Notes under the pieces: generated by a model | The model's input: only the letters and a program-made list of their open reading frames with translations | Database searches by the model: none | Told to the model about the DNA's origin: nothing | Program-made: the position numbers and the translations under genes | Shown here: piece after piece, positions 8,388 through 17,369 of the stretch | Layout of the letters: every line of letters begins with the position of its first letter | Numbering within the stretch: the first letter of the stretch is position 1 | Source: Planosporangium mesophilum | GTDB taxonomy: Bacteria > Actinomycetota > Actinomycetes > Mycobacteriales > Micromonosporaceae | Assembly: GCF_016863255.1 (NCBI RefSeq) | Contig: NZ_BOON01000031.1 | Span: 1 to 64,000, forward strand | Length of the DNA: 64,000 bases | Direction of reading: 5' to 3'

Positions 8388-9409
8388 GGCTGGCGATGGT
8401 GGTCGACAGCGACGCCTTCGGCGGCGCGGAGGCCTACGCCCGGCACCTGCTGCACCGCGCGCCGGAATGGGTCGACCCCACGCTGCTGGTCGCCGCGCCG
8501 CTCGCGCCGTACTTCGGCCCGACGGCGACGCTCCTGCCCCTGGGCCTCAACGCCGACGAGGCGCCGGCTCTCGTGGACGCCCTGGCCGGGGTGCGGCCGG
8601 ACGTGGTGCACGTCAACCTCGTCAACCCGGCCAGCAACCGGGCGGCGCTGCGCGCGGCCCAGGCGTGCGCGCCGACCGTGGCGACCCTGCACGATGTCGG
8701 CACCGGCCTGGCCGGGCTGCGCCGGCTGTACGCGAACCTGGCCGCCGTCGTGGCGCCCTCGGCGGCGATCGCGCAACGGCTGCACGACGACCTGGGGGTA
8801 CCGGCCAGAGCCGTCCACCGGATCCGCAACGGCGTCGACCTGCCGGCACGGGTCGCGCGCCCGCACGGCCGGTACCCCCTGGCCGTCGGCGCGGTCGGGC
8901 GGCTCTCCCACGAGAAGGGCATCGACCTGTTCATCCAGGCGGTGTCCACGCTGGGCCGGAACGACGCGCGGCTGCGGGTGGTGATCGCCGGCCAGGGGCC
9001 GCAGCGGGAACGGCTGGAGCGGCAGGCCGGCGGCCTGCCCATCACCCTCCTCGGGCAGTGCCGCGACGTGCCGGCACTGCTGCGCGGGCTCGACCTGTTC
9101 TGCCTGCCGTCGCGGCGGGAGGGGTTGCCGCTGGCGCTGCTGGAGGCGATGGCGCACGGGCTGCCGTGCGTCGCCACCGCCGTGGGTGACGTCCCGGACG
9201 CGGTCGGGCCGGACGCGGTGGTGGTACCCCCGAACTCCGTCGACGCGCTCGCCACCGCCCTCGACCGGCTGCTCGACGACCCCGAGCTGCGCCGCGACCT
9301 GGGCCGGCGGGCGCGGCTGCGGGCCCTGCGTGACTTCGACGCCGAGCGGATGGTCACGCAGACGGTACGGGTACTGGCGGGAGCGGCCGGCCGGGTCCCC
9401 GGGGCATGA
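8372..9409 (+). CDS. Glycosyltransferase family 4
   Basis: GT4 retaining glycosyltransferase, 345 aa, GT-B fold. N-terminal domain: LRLAMVVDSDAFGGAEAYARHLL; donor domain from VGAVGRLSHEKGIDLFIQAV; the canonical E-x7-E motif is present in SRREGLPLALLEAMAHGLP. The start taken is the TTG at 8372 (LAGRLRLAMVVD), with GGGAGGA 4 nt upstream; the only nearby in-frame ATG (8396) would delete the first beta strand. It overlaps the GT9 gene by 16 bp and the methyltransferase by the ATGA at 9406-9409. Confidence 0.87.
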   Translation: MAGRLRLAMVVDSDAFGGAEAYARHLLHRAPEWVDPTLLVAAPLAPYFGPTATLLPLGLNADEAPALVDALAGVRPDVVHVNLVNPASNRAALRAAQACAPTVATLHDVGTGLAGLRRLYANLAAVVAPSAAIAQRLHDDLGVPARAVHRIRNGVDLPARVARPHGRYPLAVGAVGRLSHEKGIDLFIQAVSTLGRNDARLRVVIAGQGPQRERLERQAGGLPITLLGQCRDVPALLRGLDLFCLPSRREGLPLALLEAMAHGLPCVATAVGDVPDAVGPDAVVVPPNSVDALATALDRLLDDPELRRDLGRRARLRALRDFDAERMVTQTVRVLAGAAGRVPGA

Positions 9410-10167
9410 GCTGGCACTGGGAGGACCCCGACAGCTTCTGCCGGACGGCGGCGCGGGTCCACGCCGACCATGGCCGCCGGGCCCGGCTGGATCCGGTCGC
9501 CGCGGCGACGCCCGTGTTCACCCGGGCGGACCTGGTCGACCTGCCGGTGACCGGGGTCGAGTTCGGCACGCTCACCACCGAGCACCCGACCGGGCTCGCG
9601 GCCGACCTGGTCCGCCTGCACGCCGACGGCGTCTCCACCGAACCGGGCACGCTGTACCGGGTCGACGACGCCCGGTACTTCACCGCGCTGGACGTGACGG
9701 CACCGCTGCCGTTCGAGACCGGCTGCGTGGACTGGGTGTACGCGGAGCACCTCATCGAGCATGTGCAGCCGACCGCGGCGATCGCGTGGCTGGGTGAGGT
9801 CAGGCGGATCCTCTCCCCCGGCGGCCTGCTCCGGCTGAGCACGCCGGACCTCCGCCGGTACGCGGAGTGCTACCTGCGCGGCGGCGGGTTCTTCGCCGAG
9901 CACCGCCGCCGCATGGACAGCGTCATCGACGCGGAGGCCCCCATGCCGGCCCGGCCGGCGTACATGGTCAACCAGATCTTCTACCTGTACGGCCACCGGT
10001 GGATCTACGACGCGGACGAGCTACGCCACGCGCTGCGGGCGGGCGGGTTCGGCGACGGCACGATCACCCTCCGGGCGTACCGGGAGGGTGCGTCGCCGCA
10101 GGTCGCGCGCCTGGACCGGCCGCTGCGCAACGACGAGTCGGTGTACGTGGAAGCGATCAATCAGTAG
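9406..10167 (+). CDS. SAM-dependent methyltransferase of the glycan cluster
   Basis: Class I-like SAM methyltransferase, 253 aa. The visible core is LDVTAPLPFETGCVDWVYAEHLIEHV (about residue 103), then LGEVRRILSPGGLLRLSTPDLRRY. The glycine-rich motif I is poorly preserved, as in the family of short predicted methyltransferases that neighbour glycosyltransferases. It begins with an ATGA overlap on the GT4 gene and converges by 7 bp with the membrane protein on the other strand. Likely role: O-methylation of a sugar made by the cluster. Confidence 0.78.
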   Translation: MSWHWEDPDSFCRTAARVHADHGRRARLDPVAAATPVFTRADLVDLPVTGVEFGTLTTEHPTGLAADLVRLHADGVSTEPGTLYRVDDARYFTALDVTAPLPFETGCVDWVYAEHLIEHVQPTAAIAWLGEVRRILSPGGLLRLSTPDLRRYAECYLRGGGFFAEHRRRMDSVIDAEAPMPARPAYMVNQIFYLYGHRWIYDADELRHALRAGGFGDGTITLRAYREGASPQVARLDRPLRNDESVYVEAINQ

Positions 10168-11711
10168 GAGAGCCTGAGCAGCCGCGCACGACCGGGGCCG
10201 TCGACCACGGTGTCGGCGTACCGGTCCGCCCAGCGCCAGCCGCCGTGCAGGGCCAGCACCCAGCGGACCCGGTAGTGCCGCAGCAGGCCGAGCCGGTCGC
10301 TCAGCGCCCTCGCCGGCACCGGCCCTCCCCAGCCGGCCATCACCCGGCGGTCCGCCCACCGCCGTTCCTGGTCGACCAGGAACGGGTCCGGCCGCGGCGG
10401 GGCGACCAGCCGAAGACCGTACGCGAGCAGCGTCAGGTCGGCCTCCGGGACGTCGGCCACCACGGTGTCGCCCGGCGCGGTGTGCCGCGCGACCCAGGCC
10501 AGGTCGCGGATCGGCGCCGGCTGCGGCGCGGATCCCGGCAGGGCGACGACGACGTTCGGATACTGCCGGACGGCACCGCGTACGCACAGCCAGAGCGTCG
10601 CCGTCCACCAGAGCCGGGCCCGGGCGAACCCGAGGCGCGAGAGTTCCAGCGCGAGCGCGACCTGCGCCGCGAGCAGGGCGACCGGCCACAGCCGGGCCAG
10701 CGGCGTGTACCCGCGCCGCCAGCCGACCGCCAGCGGTACCGCGCTGAGGACGAAGAGCAGCACCAGCGGGTCGCGCCGGTCCCGGCGCAGGCGGATCAGC
10801 AGGGCCGGCAGCCCGATCGCGGCGTAGCCGTACCGCCGGGCGATCCGGTCGTACAGCGGCCGCTGGGTGTCGTGCAGGGTCCGCGCCGCCGACGCCAGCG
10901 TGGCGACGGAGAAGTACGGCCAGCTCAGCACCGTGCCGACGGCCGCCGCGGCCGCCAGAGCCGGGCCGTGCCGGTCGGTACGCCGCAATCCGCGCCCGAG
11001 CAGCGCGAGTACGCCCGGTGCCGCGCACAGCGCGGTGAACGGGTGGATCAACGTAATCGCGCCGCCGAGCACCCCGACCGCGATCCAGCGGGCCGGTGCG
11101 GGGTTGTCCAGGGCCGCGCGGAGCGAGGTCCAGCAGAGCAGCATGAGGCCGGTGGCGAGGGTGCTCGGGTACGGGGTGATCAGGGGCAGGCTCCGCAGGT
11201 TGAGGAAACCGCTCCAACACGGTGCGTCGGCGCCCCACAGCAGCGTCAGGAACGCGAGCGCGAGCACCGGCGCCCACGGGTCGTCGCTGAACAGCTCGGT
11301 GAACCGCCGCACCCCGACGAGCAGCACGGCGAGGCAGGCCGGCGCCGCGTACGTGAGGATCGTCAGCCCGCTGCACCCGGTCACCCGGGCCAGCAGTCCG
11401 AGACCCACCGTGTACGGAGTGTAGTCGTTGTACGGGCTCGGGGTGGCCGCGTCCACGATCGGGTTGCCCGGGCGGCGGAGGTTGGCGCGGATCCGTTCGA
11501 TGCCGGCCGCGTGGACGCCGAAGTCGCTGTCCCACGGCCGGCGCAGCGCGATCGCGGTGAGGGCGGCGGTCAGGGCGCTCGCCACCACCCGGTACGGCGT
11601 GACCCGCACCCGCCGCGTCCGTACCATCCGCACAGCCCGGCCGAGCGCGCCCAGGATCGGCGTGACCGATCTCCGCACCGCTCTGATCAGGGCTGCTCCG
11701 GGTAGGGGCAT
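10161..11711 (-). CDS. Polytopic membrane protein, probable GT-C type glycosyltransferase
   Basis: Integral membrane protein, 516 aa, with roughly nine to eleven hydrophobic segments between residues 40 and 400 and a C-terminal soluble part of about 120 residues. The acidic loop RPWDSDFGVHAAGIERI after the first membrane segment resembles the catalytic first loop of GT-C enzymes that use polyprenyl-phosphate sugars, and PYNDYTPYTVGLGLL follows. Start ATG at 11711, SD GAGAGGA. It is on the opposite strand to the glycosyltransferases on both sides, but the context favours a role in the same glycan. Confidence 0.7.
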   Translation of the reverse strand: MPLPGAALIRAVRRSVTPILGALGRAVRMVRTRRVRVTPYRVVASALTAALTAIALRRPWDSDFGVHAAGIERIRANLRRPGNPIVDAATPSPYNDYTPYTVGLGLLARVTGCSGLTILTYAAPACLAVLLVGVRRFTELFSDDPWAPVLALAFLTLLWGADAPCWSGFLNLRSLPLITPYPSTLATGLMLLCWTSLRAALDNPAPARWIAVGVLGGAITLIHPFTALCAAPGVLALLGRGLRRTDRHGPALAAAAAVGTVLSWPYFSVATLASAARTLHDTQRPLYDRIARRYGYAAIGLPALLIRLRRDRRDPLVLLFVLSAVPLAVGWRRGYTPLARLWPVALLAAQVALALELSRLGFARARLWWTATLWLCVRGAVRQYPNVVVALPGSAPQPAPIRDLAWVARHTAPGDTVVADVPEADLTLLAYGLRLVAPPRPDPFLVDQERRWADRRVMAGWGGPVPARALSDRLGLLRHYRVRWVLALHGGWRWADRYADTVVDGPGRARLLRLSY

Positions 11712-11877
11712 GGCGCTCTGGTCCTCTCAGCCGGCTCCCACCGCCGATGGTGCCCGCCGTGACCGGGCCCGGCAACGCGACGGCCGCCCGGCGCGACAGC
11801 GCGGCGCCGCGACCGTAGTCGCACACGCCTGCCGGAGGTACCGTCGGCCTCGGGGGACCCTGAGGGGGACGCTGACC

Positions 11878-12870
11878 ATGCCGCGCATCTCGGCCGTTCT
11901 GAACGTGCGCAACGAGGCGGCGCACGTGGCGGCCTGCCTGGCCTCCTGCGAGGGCGTCGAGGACGTCGTGGTCGCGGACATGGAGTCGACCGACGGGACG
12001 GTCGCGATCGCTGCCGCGGCGGGCGCCCGGATTCTGCGGCTGCCCGACGCCGGGTACTGCGAGCCCGGCCGGCAGCCGGCCATCGACGCCGCCGCCGAGG
12101 AGTGGGTACTTCTCATCGACGCGGACGAGCGGCTGTCCCCGGGTGGCGTGGAGCGGTTGCGGGCGCTGGCTGCCGCGGCAGGACCCGACGTCTCGGCGTA
12201 CCTCCTGCCCTGCCCCACCTACCTCGGGTCGCGGTTGATCCGCGGTACCGGCTGGGGTCTCGACGTCGAACGCCACCCACGCTTCTTTCGCAAGGCCGAT
12301 GTCACCTGGCCCAGCACGATCCACGTGCCGCCGTGCTTCACCGCCGCCGCGGTCGACCTGCCCCCGGACGTCGACGTCGCGCTCAAGCACCTGAAGTTCG
12401 ACTCGTACGAGCACGCGATCGCCAAGTTCAACCGCTACACCTCGGTCGAGGCCGACGAGCGCCGGGCCGCGTCGCGGGGGTCCACGCCGGCCGAGGCCAT
12501 CACGGACGCCGTCGCCGAGTTCGGCCGGCGCTACTCACCGGACGAGGACGGGTCGCTCTCGCTCGCCCTGAGCATGGGCTTCTTCGTGTACCGCTTCCTC
12601 ACCCACATGAAGACGATCGAGCGCTCCGACTGGCCTTCCGACGGTGTACCGGCGGAAGCGTCGATGCGCACGGCGTGGGGCGCGTTCCTCGACACGCTCG
12701 GCGCGGCCGAGCACGAACAGGCGCGGGCCGCCGCCCGTTACGAGTACGCGCGGGGCCGGCTCGATGCCGCGGCGGCGCGCCTGCGCCAGGCCGTCGCCTG
12801 CTGGGGTTCCGACGCCGCGACCCTGTCCGACCTCGCGGCAATCGAGATGGCGCGGGGCCGCGGACACTGA
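11878..12870 (+). CDS. Glycosyltransferase family 2
   Basis: GT-A fold glycosyltransferase, 330 aa, close to the WaaE/KdtX type. It opens with ISAVLNVRNEAAHVAACLASC and VVVADMESTDGTVAIA; the metal-binding D-x-D region is VLLIDADERLS. The middle contains the FRKADVTWPSTIHVPP stretch typical of this sub-group, and the C-terminal half has aromatic and Arg-rich helices. The start ATG at 11878 follows GAGGGGGACGCTGACC. It is divergent from the GT-C-like gene and converges, 5 bp apart, with the fucosidase gene. Confidence 0.85.
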   Translation: MPRISAVLNVRNEAAHVAACLASCEGVEDVVVADMESTDGTVAIAAAAGARILRLPDAGYCEPGRQPAIDAAAEEWVLLIDADERLSPGGVERLRALAAAAGPDVSAYLLPCPTYLGSRLIRGTGWGLDVERHPRFFRKADVTWPSTIHVPPCFTAAAVDLPPDVDVALKHLKFDSYEHAIAKFNRYTSVEADERRAASRGSTPAEAITDAVAEFGRRYSPDEDGSLSLALSMGFFVYRFLTHMKTIERSDWPSDGVPAEASMRTAWGAFLDTLGAAEHEQARAAARYEYARGRLDAAAARLRQAVACWGSDAATLSDLAAIEMARGRGH

Positions 12871-12875
12871 CGGCG

Positions 12876-14771
12876 TCACGCCCGGCTCGGGTACGCCCCA
12901 CCGACCCACAGCTCGTCGATGCGCAGCTTCTTGTCGTACTCCGGAAGGGTCGCCGCCGCCCACGTGCTGGTGACGGTCAGCCGCACGTACCGGGCGCCGG
13001 CCACGTCGAGGTCGATGAACTGCACCGCGCGGGCGCTACGCATCGTGTCGGACCTGGCGGGCGTCCACGTGACGCCGTCGGTACTGACCTCCACCGTGTA
13101 GTCCTTGATGCGGGCGGAGTCCTCGGGATGGCCGAACGAGGTGCGCGGCTGGGTGGGCGACCACTCGCGCTGGTTGACCGCGACGTAGGCGACCTTGCGT
13201 ACCCGGCCGAGGTCGAGGGTGATACTCGCAGGCACGGTGGCGGCGTTGTCCCAGTACTTCGTGTGGTCGCCGTCGACGAGCGCCGACGCGTCGTGGCCGG
13301 GCGCCGACACCGACGCGGTCGCGGTGACACCACGGTAGATGCCGGTACGGCCGTGGGTCTGCACTCTGAACACGGTGTCGTACGGGTCCCAGGCGGTGAT
13401 GCCCTTGATGGTCAGGAACCCGTCGCGCTGGCTGAAGTCGAACTTCTTGCCGCTACGCACGTCGTGCACCGTCGTCACCACGTACCCGTTGTCGCGGACC
13501 TTCAGATCCGTCCCGGTTGCCGGCTTGTCGATGACGTGGATGTAGTGCCGGTCCCGGTCGTACCGGCCGATCGTGGTGTAGCCGTAGGCGCCGTCGTTGA
13601 ACGCGCCCGGCTGCAGGCCGCCGTACAGATACCCGCCGCCCTCGACGCCGTGGACCGATTCCCAGATCGGTGTCAGGTACGTGCTCATGAAGGCGTTGAA
13701 CTCGGCCTGGTTCGGCGGGAAGCTGCCGTCCAGTGTGGACGTCTCGGCTTCGAGTGCCTTACTGGAGGCGCCGACGTTGGAGATGAACCGGCCGACGTTG
13801 AGCTTCTTGTCGACCTCGGCGCCGCCGGCCCGGTTGGGCCCCTCGCCGTCGTACCACCAGGCTCCCCTGGCCGGAAGCTTGTAGCAGGACTCGGTCAGCC
13901 GCGGCATCGACGTCCACAGCGCCGAGTTGTAGTCGTACGGCGGGGTCATGCCCGTCTTCTGCTCGTTGCTGACGGTGTCCATCTCCGGCGTGTCCTCGTT
14001 GTTGTTGGACAGCAGCATGCGCGGCCGGAGCTGGTGGACCTGCCGGTAGAGGTCGTGGTCCTCCCAGTACTTGTTGTCGTTGTCGATCCAGAAGCCGGCC
14101 AGGTCCGGGTAGTTCCGCATGACCTCGAAGAAGTTGTCGTAGCTGAACTCGCCGAAGCCGTCCCGGGTGGTCAGGTTGACGGGCCTGCCCTTGTACGCCG
14201 AGTAGGCGTGCGAGTCGAACCAGTTCGGCCTGTCGACGTCGCCGGGGTCGGGATTCTTGGGATCCACCGGCCGCTCCCGCAGGCCCTCCCAGTACCACTG
14301 GGGATCGTCGGTCATGTACAGGATGACCTTCAGCCCCTTGGCCCTGGCCGCGGCGATCGTCTCGCCGAGGAAGTCCCGCCTGGTCGAGCAGCTACCGGGG
14401 ATCTGCGACGGCCAGGCCCGGGCGTACCCGAGCCGGCTGTGGAAGCTCGCGAGCACGAGGTACTGGGCGTGCAGTTGCCGGGCGGCGGTCACCCACTTCC
14501 CGGCGCTCCAGCCGCTGCCGGTGACCTCGGCCTCCCACGCCGCGCAGTCGGCGTCGGTGAACGGCGGGGCTGCCGGGTCGCTCCTGGTGGTCCGCAGCCC
14601 CCAGTGCAGGAACAGGCCGGCGGTGGCGTCGCGCATCCAGAGCTGGCGCGGGTGGAACACTTCGGCGCGGGCGGGCGGGGCGCCGAGCGCGGCGAGCAGC
14701 ATGCCCAGGATCGTCGTGAACACGCCGAGCCGAGTGATCCGACGTCTGCCGGATCGCAGGTTCCTGGCCAT
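12876..14771 (-). CDS. Secreted GH29 alpha-L-fucosidase-like enzyme with C-terminal F5/8 domain
   Basis: 631 aa. The N-terminal Sec signal runs from the ATG at 14771 (GGGGGAGGTGCACCG just upstream) to about AEVFHPRQ. The catalytic (beta/alpha)8 domain has GLFLHWGLRTT near the start, HAQYLVLASFHSRLGYA, and LAGFWIDNDNKYW as the probable nucleophile strand (Asp; GH29 usually reads WFDG). After an all-beta linker, the last ~140 residues form an F5/8 type C (discoidin, CBM32-like) domain: ASALVDGDHTKYWDNAATVPASITLDLG. Role: release of L-fucose or a related sugar outside the cell. An exact GH29 subfamily cannot be given. Its upstream region carries the TGACATCG repeats. Confidence 0.82.
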   Translation of the reverse strand: MARNLRSGRRRITRLGVFTTILGMLLAALGAPPARAEVFHPRQLWMRDATAGLFLHWGLRTTRSDPAAPPFTDADCAAWEAEVTGSGWSAGKWVTAARQLHAQYLVLASFHSRLGYARAWPSQIPGSCSTRRDFLGETIAAARAKGLKVILYMTDDPQWYWEGLRERPVDPKNPDPGDVDRPNWFDSHAYSAYKGRPVNLTTRDGFGEFSYDNFFEVMRNYPDLAGFWIDNDNKYWEDHDLYRQVHQLRPRMLLSNNNEDTPEMDTVSNEQKTGMTPPYDYNSALWTSMPRLTESCYKLPARGAWWYDGEGPNRAGGAEVDKKLNVGRFISNVGASSKALEAETSTLDGSFPPNQAEFNAFMSTYLTPIWESVHGVEGGGYLYGGLQPGAFNDGAYGYTTIGRYDRDRHYIHVIDKPATGTDLKVRDNGYVVTTVHDVRSGKKFDFSQRDGFLTIKGITAWDPYDTVFRVQTHGRTGIYRGVTATASVSAPGHDASALVDGDHTKYWDNAATVPASITLDLGRVRKVAYVAVNQREWSPTQPRTSFGHPEDSARIKDYTVEVSTDGVTWTPARSDTMRSARAVQFIDLDVAGARYVRLTVTSTWAAATLPEYDKKLRIDELWVGGAYPSRA

Positions 14772-14807
14772 CGGTGCACCTCCCCCGCCGCGTGGCGAGT
14801 TCGTCCT

Positions 14808-14973
14808 TGACATCGCGCAGGTCGCTGGTGGTACGACCAGTGACATCGTCGCTGACGTTCCATGGAGACGACACAAAGATAGGATGTCTTTCGCCGCCGA
14901 GTCAACGCATCGACCATCCACGATGTCAGCCTGCGCGCGATGTCAGCCCGCCCTGCCGCGCGGGCTGACATCG
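14808..14973. repeat. Five copies of the octamer TGACATCG upstream of the fucosidase gene
   Basis: TGACATCG occurs at 14808-14815, 14841-14848 and 14966-14973, and its complement CGATGTCA at 14921-14928 and 14938-14945. Three copies extend to GGCTGACATCG. A given octamer would be expected about 0.005 times on both strands of 166 bp. All copies lie between the fucosidase start (14771) and the protease stop (14994), so they look like an array of regulator-binding sites for the fucosidase gene. Confidence 0.6.
14938..14973 (-). terminator. 14-bp hairpin downstream of the protease gene
   Basis: Perfect 14-bp stem (14938-14951 with 14960-14973) and an 8-nt loop, 20 nt past the protease stop codon. 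No U-tract follows in the direction of transcription, which is common for actinobacterial terminators. Both arms contain a copy of the TGACATCG octamer, so it could be a paired operator instead. Confidence 0.5.
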
Positions 14974-14993
14974 TCACAGCAGAGATCGGACGG

Positions 14994-15878
14994 TCAGCTG
15001 CCCGGCTTGGTCAGCATGCAGCCCGGCACGTTCAGGTCGATCGTGTTGGAGGCGGTCAGGCAGGTGGTGAACCAGTACGTCTGCTGGCCGTAGCTCTGCC
15101 CCTTGGTGGCGGTGGTGCTGCCGTTCGGGGCGACCTCGCACGGGTTGTTCAGCGTGCACATCTCACCGTTGTCGTTACCGGTGTTGTTGATGCCGATGAC
15201 CTGGCCGGTGGCGGTACTGATGATCGGGGAACCGGACGTCCCGTGGGTCGTGGTGCAGCCGGTGTTGTACCGGATCGAGTCGCGCCAGGTCCAACTGGAC
15301 TCCCGCAGGGTGGGCACGAACCCGTTGATCGAGCACTGCCAGACCTGCTTCCAGTACCCGGACGGGACGAACATGGCGGTGCCGTTGGACGGGTGGCTGG
15401 CGGAGATGGTCTTCGCGGAGATGCCGGTGGCCGACCTGATCGACGCGAAGGTCCGAGTCAGCCGGTACAGCGCCACGTCGGTGCCGGTCATGGTGGCGTA
15501 GAGCAGCCGGTCCGCCCCGACGGTGGCGACGGCGGTGCCGGAGGCGTTCAGCAGCGAGCCGCTGCGGCTGCTGGCCCGATTCGTCAGCACGACGCCGGCG
15601 CCGGGCATGCCACCCTCGTAGCAGTGGCCGTTGGTCAGCATCATGGCCCGGTCGGTGTCGGCGGACCCGGGGAAGCGCACCAGCGAGGCGGAGCAGTTGT
15701 TCAGCTGGATGGTGGCGGTGAGGTCGGCCGCCACGGCGACGTTGGTTCGAGCCGGTGCGGCCGGGCTGGCAGCGGCGGGCGCGGCGGTGGCCAACCCGAC
15801 GCCCATGGTCGATCCGAGGGCCATGGTCACGCCGAGCAGGACCAGCGTGCCGCGGCGGAGGGTGGTTCGAAGATGCAT
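14994..15878 (-). CDS. Secreted trypsin-like serine protease
   Basis: 294 aa. The start ATG at 15878 (MHLRTTLRRGTLVLLG) has GGAG 7 nt upstream; a Sec signal ends near the AAPAAASPAAPA stretch. Chymotrypsin-fold catalytic triad candidates are His in MLTNGHC, Asp in TGTDVALYRL and Ser in THGTSGSPI. Six cysteines in the mature part (NNCSASL, GHC, WQCSI, NTGC, EMC, NPC, and the late pair TTC/PGC) suggest disulfides. Exported proteolysis; substrate unknown. A promoter-like pair lies at 16028-16057 and a hairpin follows the stop. Confidence 0.85.
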   Translation of the reverse strand: MHLRTTLRRGTLVLLGVTMALGSTMGVGLATAAPAAASPAAPARTNVAVAADLTATIQLNNCSASLVRFPGSADTDRAMMLTNGHCYEGGMPGAGVVLTNRASSRSGSLLNASGTAVATVGADRLLYATMTGTDVALYRLTRTFASIRSATGISAKTISASHPSNGTAMFVPSGYWKQVWQCSINGFVPTLRESSWTWRDSIRYNTGCTTTHGTSGSPIISTATGQVIGINNTGNDNGEMCTLNNPCEVAPNGSTTATKGQSYGQQTYWFTTCLTASNTIDLNVPGCMLTKPGS

Positions 15879-16262
15879 CAACGGCTCCAGACATGTCGCA
15901 CGGACGGCTAGCGACCGACCAGGGGCGATGGCCACCGGTACCCGAGTGGGGCGGGGATGGCCGCGACCGTGGCACCATCTGCGGCGGCCCGGGTCACGGA
16001 CCGGCAGGTCGCGATGTGGTGGTCCGAATTATCAGTAGATCTCGATATGTACGGCAATGTTTGAGCGGGTCGACGGCGGTGCGGCGAGGGTCCGGAGTGG
16101 GGTGGTGGCCGCATCGGCCGCCGTCACGCTCCGACCGTCCAACTGGTGACCGTCGCTTGCCCGGCCGGGCACACATCGCCGTGCTTGACCTGGTGCGCGC
16201 TCCAGATGCCAGCCTGCTGTGAGAGCGGCCGGTGCATGGCCGGGCGCGAAGGGAGTGTGGAC
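15879..16262. other. 384-bp divergent intergenic region
   Basis: Separates the protease (-) from the aldo/keto reductase (+). It is GC-rich except for one AT-rich patch at about 16020-16062 that contains the promoter-like elements for the protease. No protein-like reading frame or RNA gene is seen; the + side shows only GAAGGGAGTG as the reductase ribosome-binding site. Confidence 0.5.
16028..16057 (-). promoter_or_regulatory. Candidate promoter of the protease gene
   Basis: Minus-strand TTGCCG (16052-16057) and GATAAT (16028-16033) are separated by 18 nt, a good match to a housekeeping sigma promoter, in the only AT-rich patch of this region. It lies about 150 bp upstream of the protease start. 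Confidence 0.45.
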
Positions 16263-17204
16263 ATGGATCGGGCAAACCTCGTACTGGGTGCCATGTTCTT
16301 CGGCACCCGGCAGGACGAGCGAACCTCGTTTGCCCTGCTGGACAGGTTCGTCGACGCTGGCGGCACGATGATCGATACCGCGAACTGCTACTGCTTCTGG
16401 GAGGGTCCGAGCGGATGGGGCGGCGCGAGCGAGCGGGTCATCGGCTCCTGGCTTGCGGCTCGGCCCGGAATGCGGGACCGGGTGTTGCTCAGCACCAAGG
16501 TCGGCGCGGAGCCGACCGTGGCCGGGCAGTGGCCCCGACACCGGGAAGGCCTGTCGGCGGCGGTCGTCAAGGCGCAGTCGCGTGCCAGCCTGGAGCGGCT
16601 GAATACCGACCGCATCGACCTGTACTGGTCGCATATGGAAGATCGGTCCGTCCCGCTGGAGGAGACCGTCGGCGCGCTGGCCGAACTGGTCGAGGAGGGC
16701 GTGGTTGCCCGACTGGGCGCATCGAACCACCCGGTGTGGCGGGTGGAGCAGGCGCGGCAGATCGCCCGGGCCAACGGCTGGACCGCGTACACGGCGCTGC
16801 AGCTGCACCACACGTACGTGTCGGCCAGGCCAGGCATCCGTAGGGATCCCAATCACCGCTTCGGTGTGGCAACCGACGAGACCCTCGACTACGTCGAGGT
16901 GGAGCAGCTGTCGCTGTGGGCATACGGAACGCTGCTCAACGGCGGGTACACGCGGGCCGATCGGCCCCTGCCGGATACCTACGAGCATCCCGGCACGGCA
17001 CGCCGGCTCGCGGTGCTCGCGGAGGTCGCGGATGAGATCGGCGTCAGCCGCAACCAGGTGGTGCTCGCCTGGCTGACAGGTGGCGTACCGGCGGTGACGC
17101 CGATCGTCGGTGTCAGCACGCCACAGCAGCTGGACGAGGCGCTCGCCGGGGTATCGCTGCGGCTGAGCGACGAGCAGCGCGCCAGGCTGGACAACACCCG
17201 GTAG
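16263..17204 (+). CDS. Aldo/keto reductase
   Basis: NADPH-dependent aldo/keto reductase family protein, 313 aa, (beta/alpha)8 barrel. The start ATG at 16263 (MDRANLVLGAMFFGTR) follows GGGAG. Catalytic-tetrad regions: MIDTANCYCFWEG (Asp and Tyr), a Lys in VLLSTKVG, and SHMEDR in place of the usual H. The cofactor part is at TPIVGVSTPQQLDEAL near the C-terminus. Cytoplasmic. Substrate unknown; it stands alone, divergent from the protease. Confidence 0.87.
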   Translation: MDRANLVLGAMFFGTRQDERTSFALLDRFVDAGGTMIDTANCYCFWEGPSGWGGASERVIGSWLAARPGMRDRVLLSTKVGAEPTVAGQWPRHREGLSAAVVKAQSRASLERLNTDRIDLYWSHMEDRSVPLEETVGALAELVEEGVVARLGASNHPVWRVEQARQIARANGWTAYTALQLHHTYVSARPGIRRDPNHRFGVATDETLDYVEVEQLSLWAYGTLLNGGYTRADRPLPDTYEHPGTARRLAVLAEVADEIGVSRNQVVLAWLTGGVPAVTPIVGVSTPQQLDEALAGVSLRLSDEQRARLDNTR

Positions 17205-17369
17205 AGGTCCGTCCGGGGTGAGGACCGGAGTCTGGTAGCCCTGTTCCGGGCCGCCGATCCTGATCCGGATGGCTTGAGGACACCAGGCTCCGGCCCACCA
17301 CCCGAACCAGAGGGGGCTGGACCTGACCGTTCATACCGTCGAGCGGTCGCGGTCGCGCACTATGGACAG

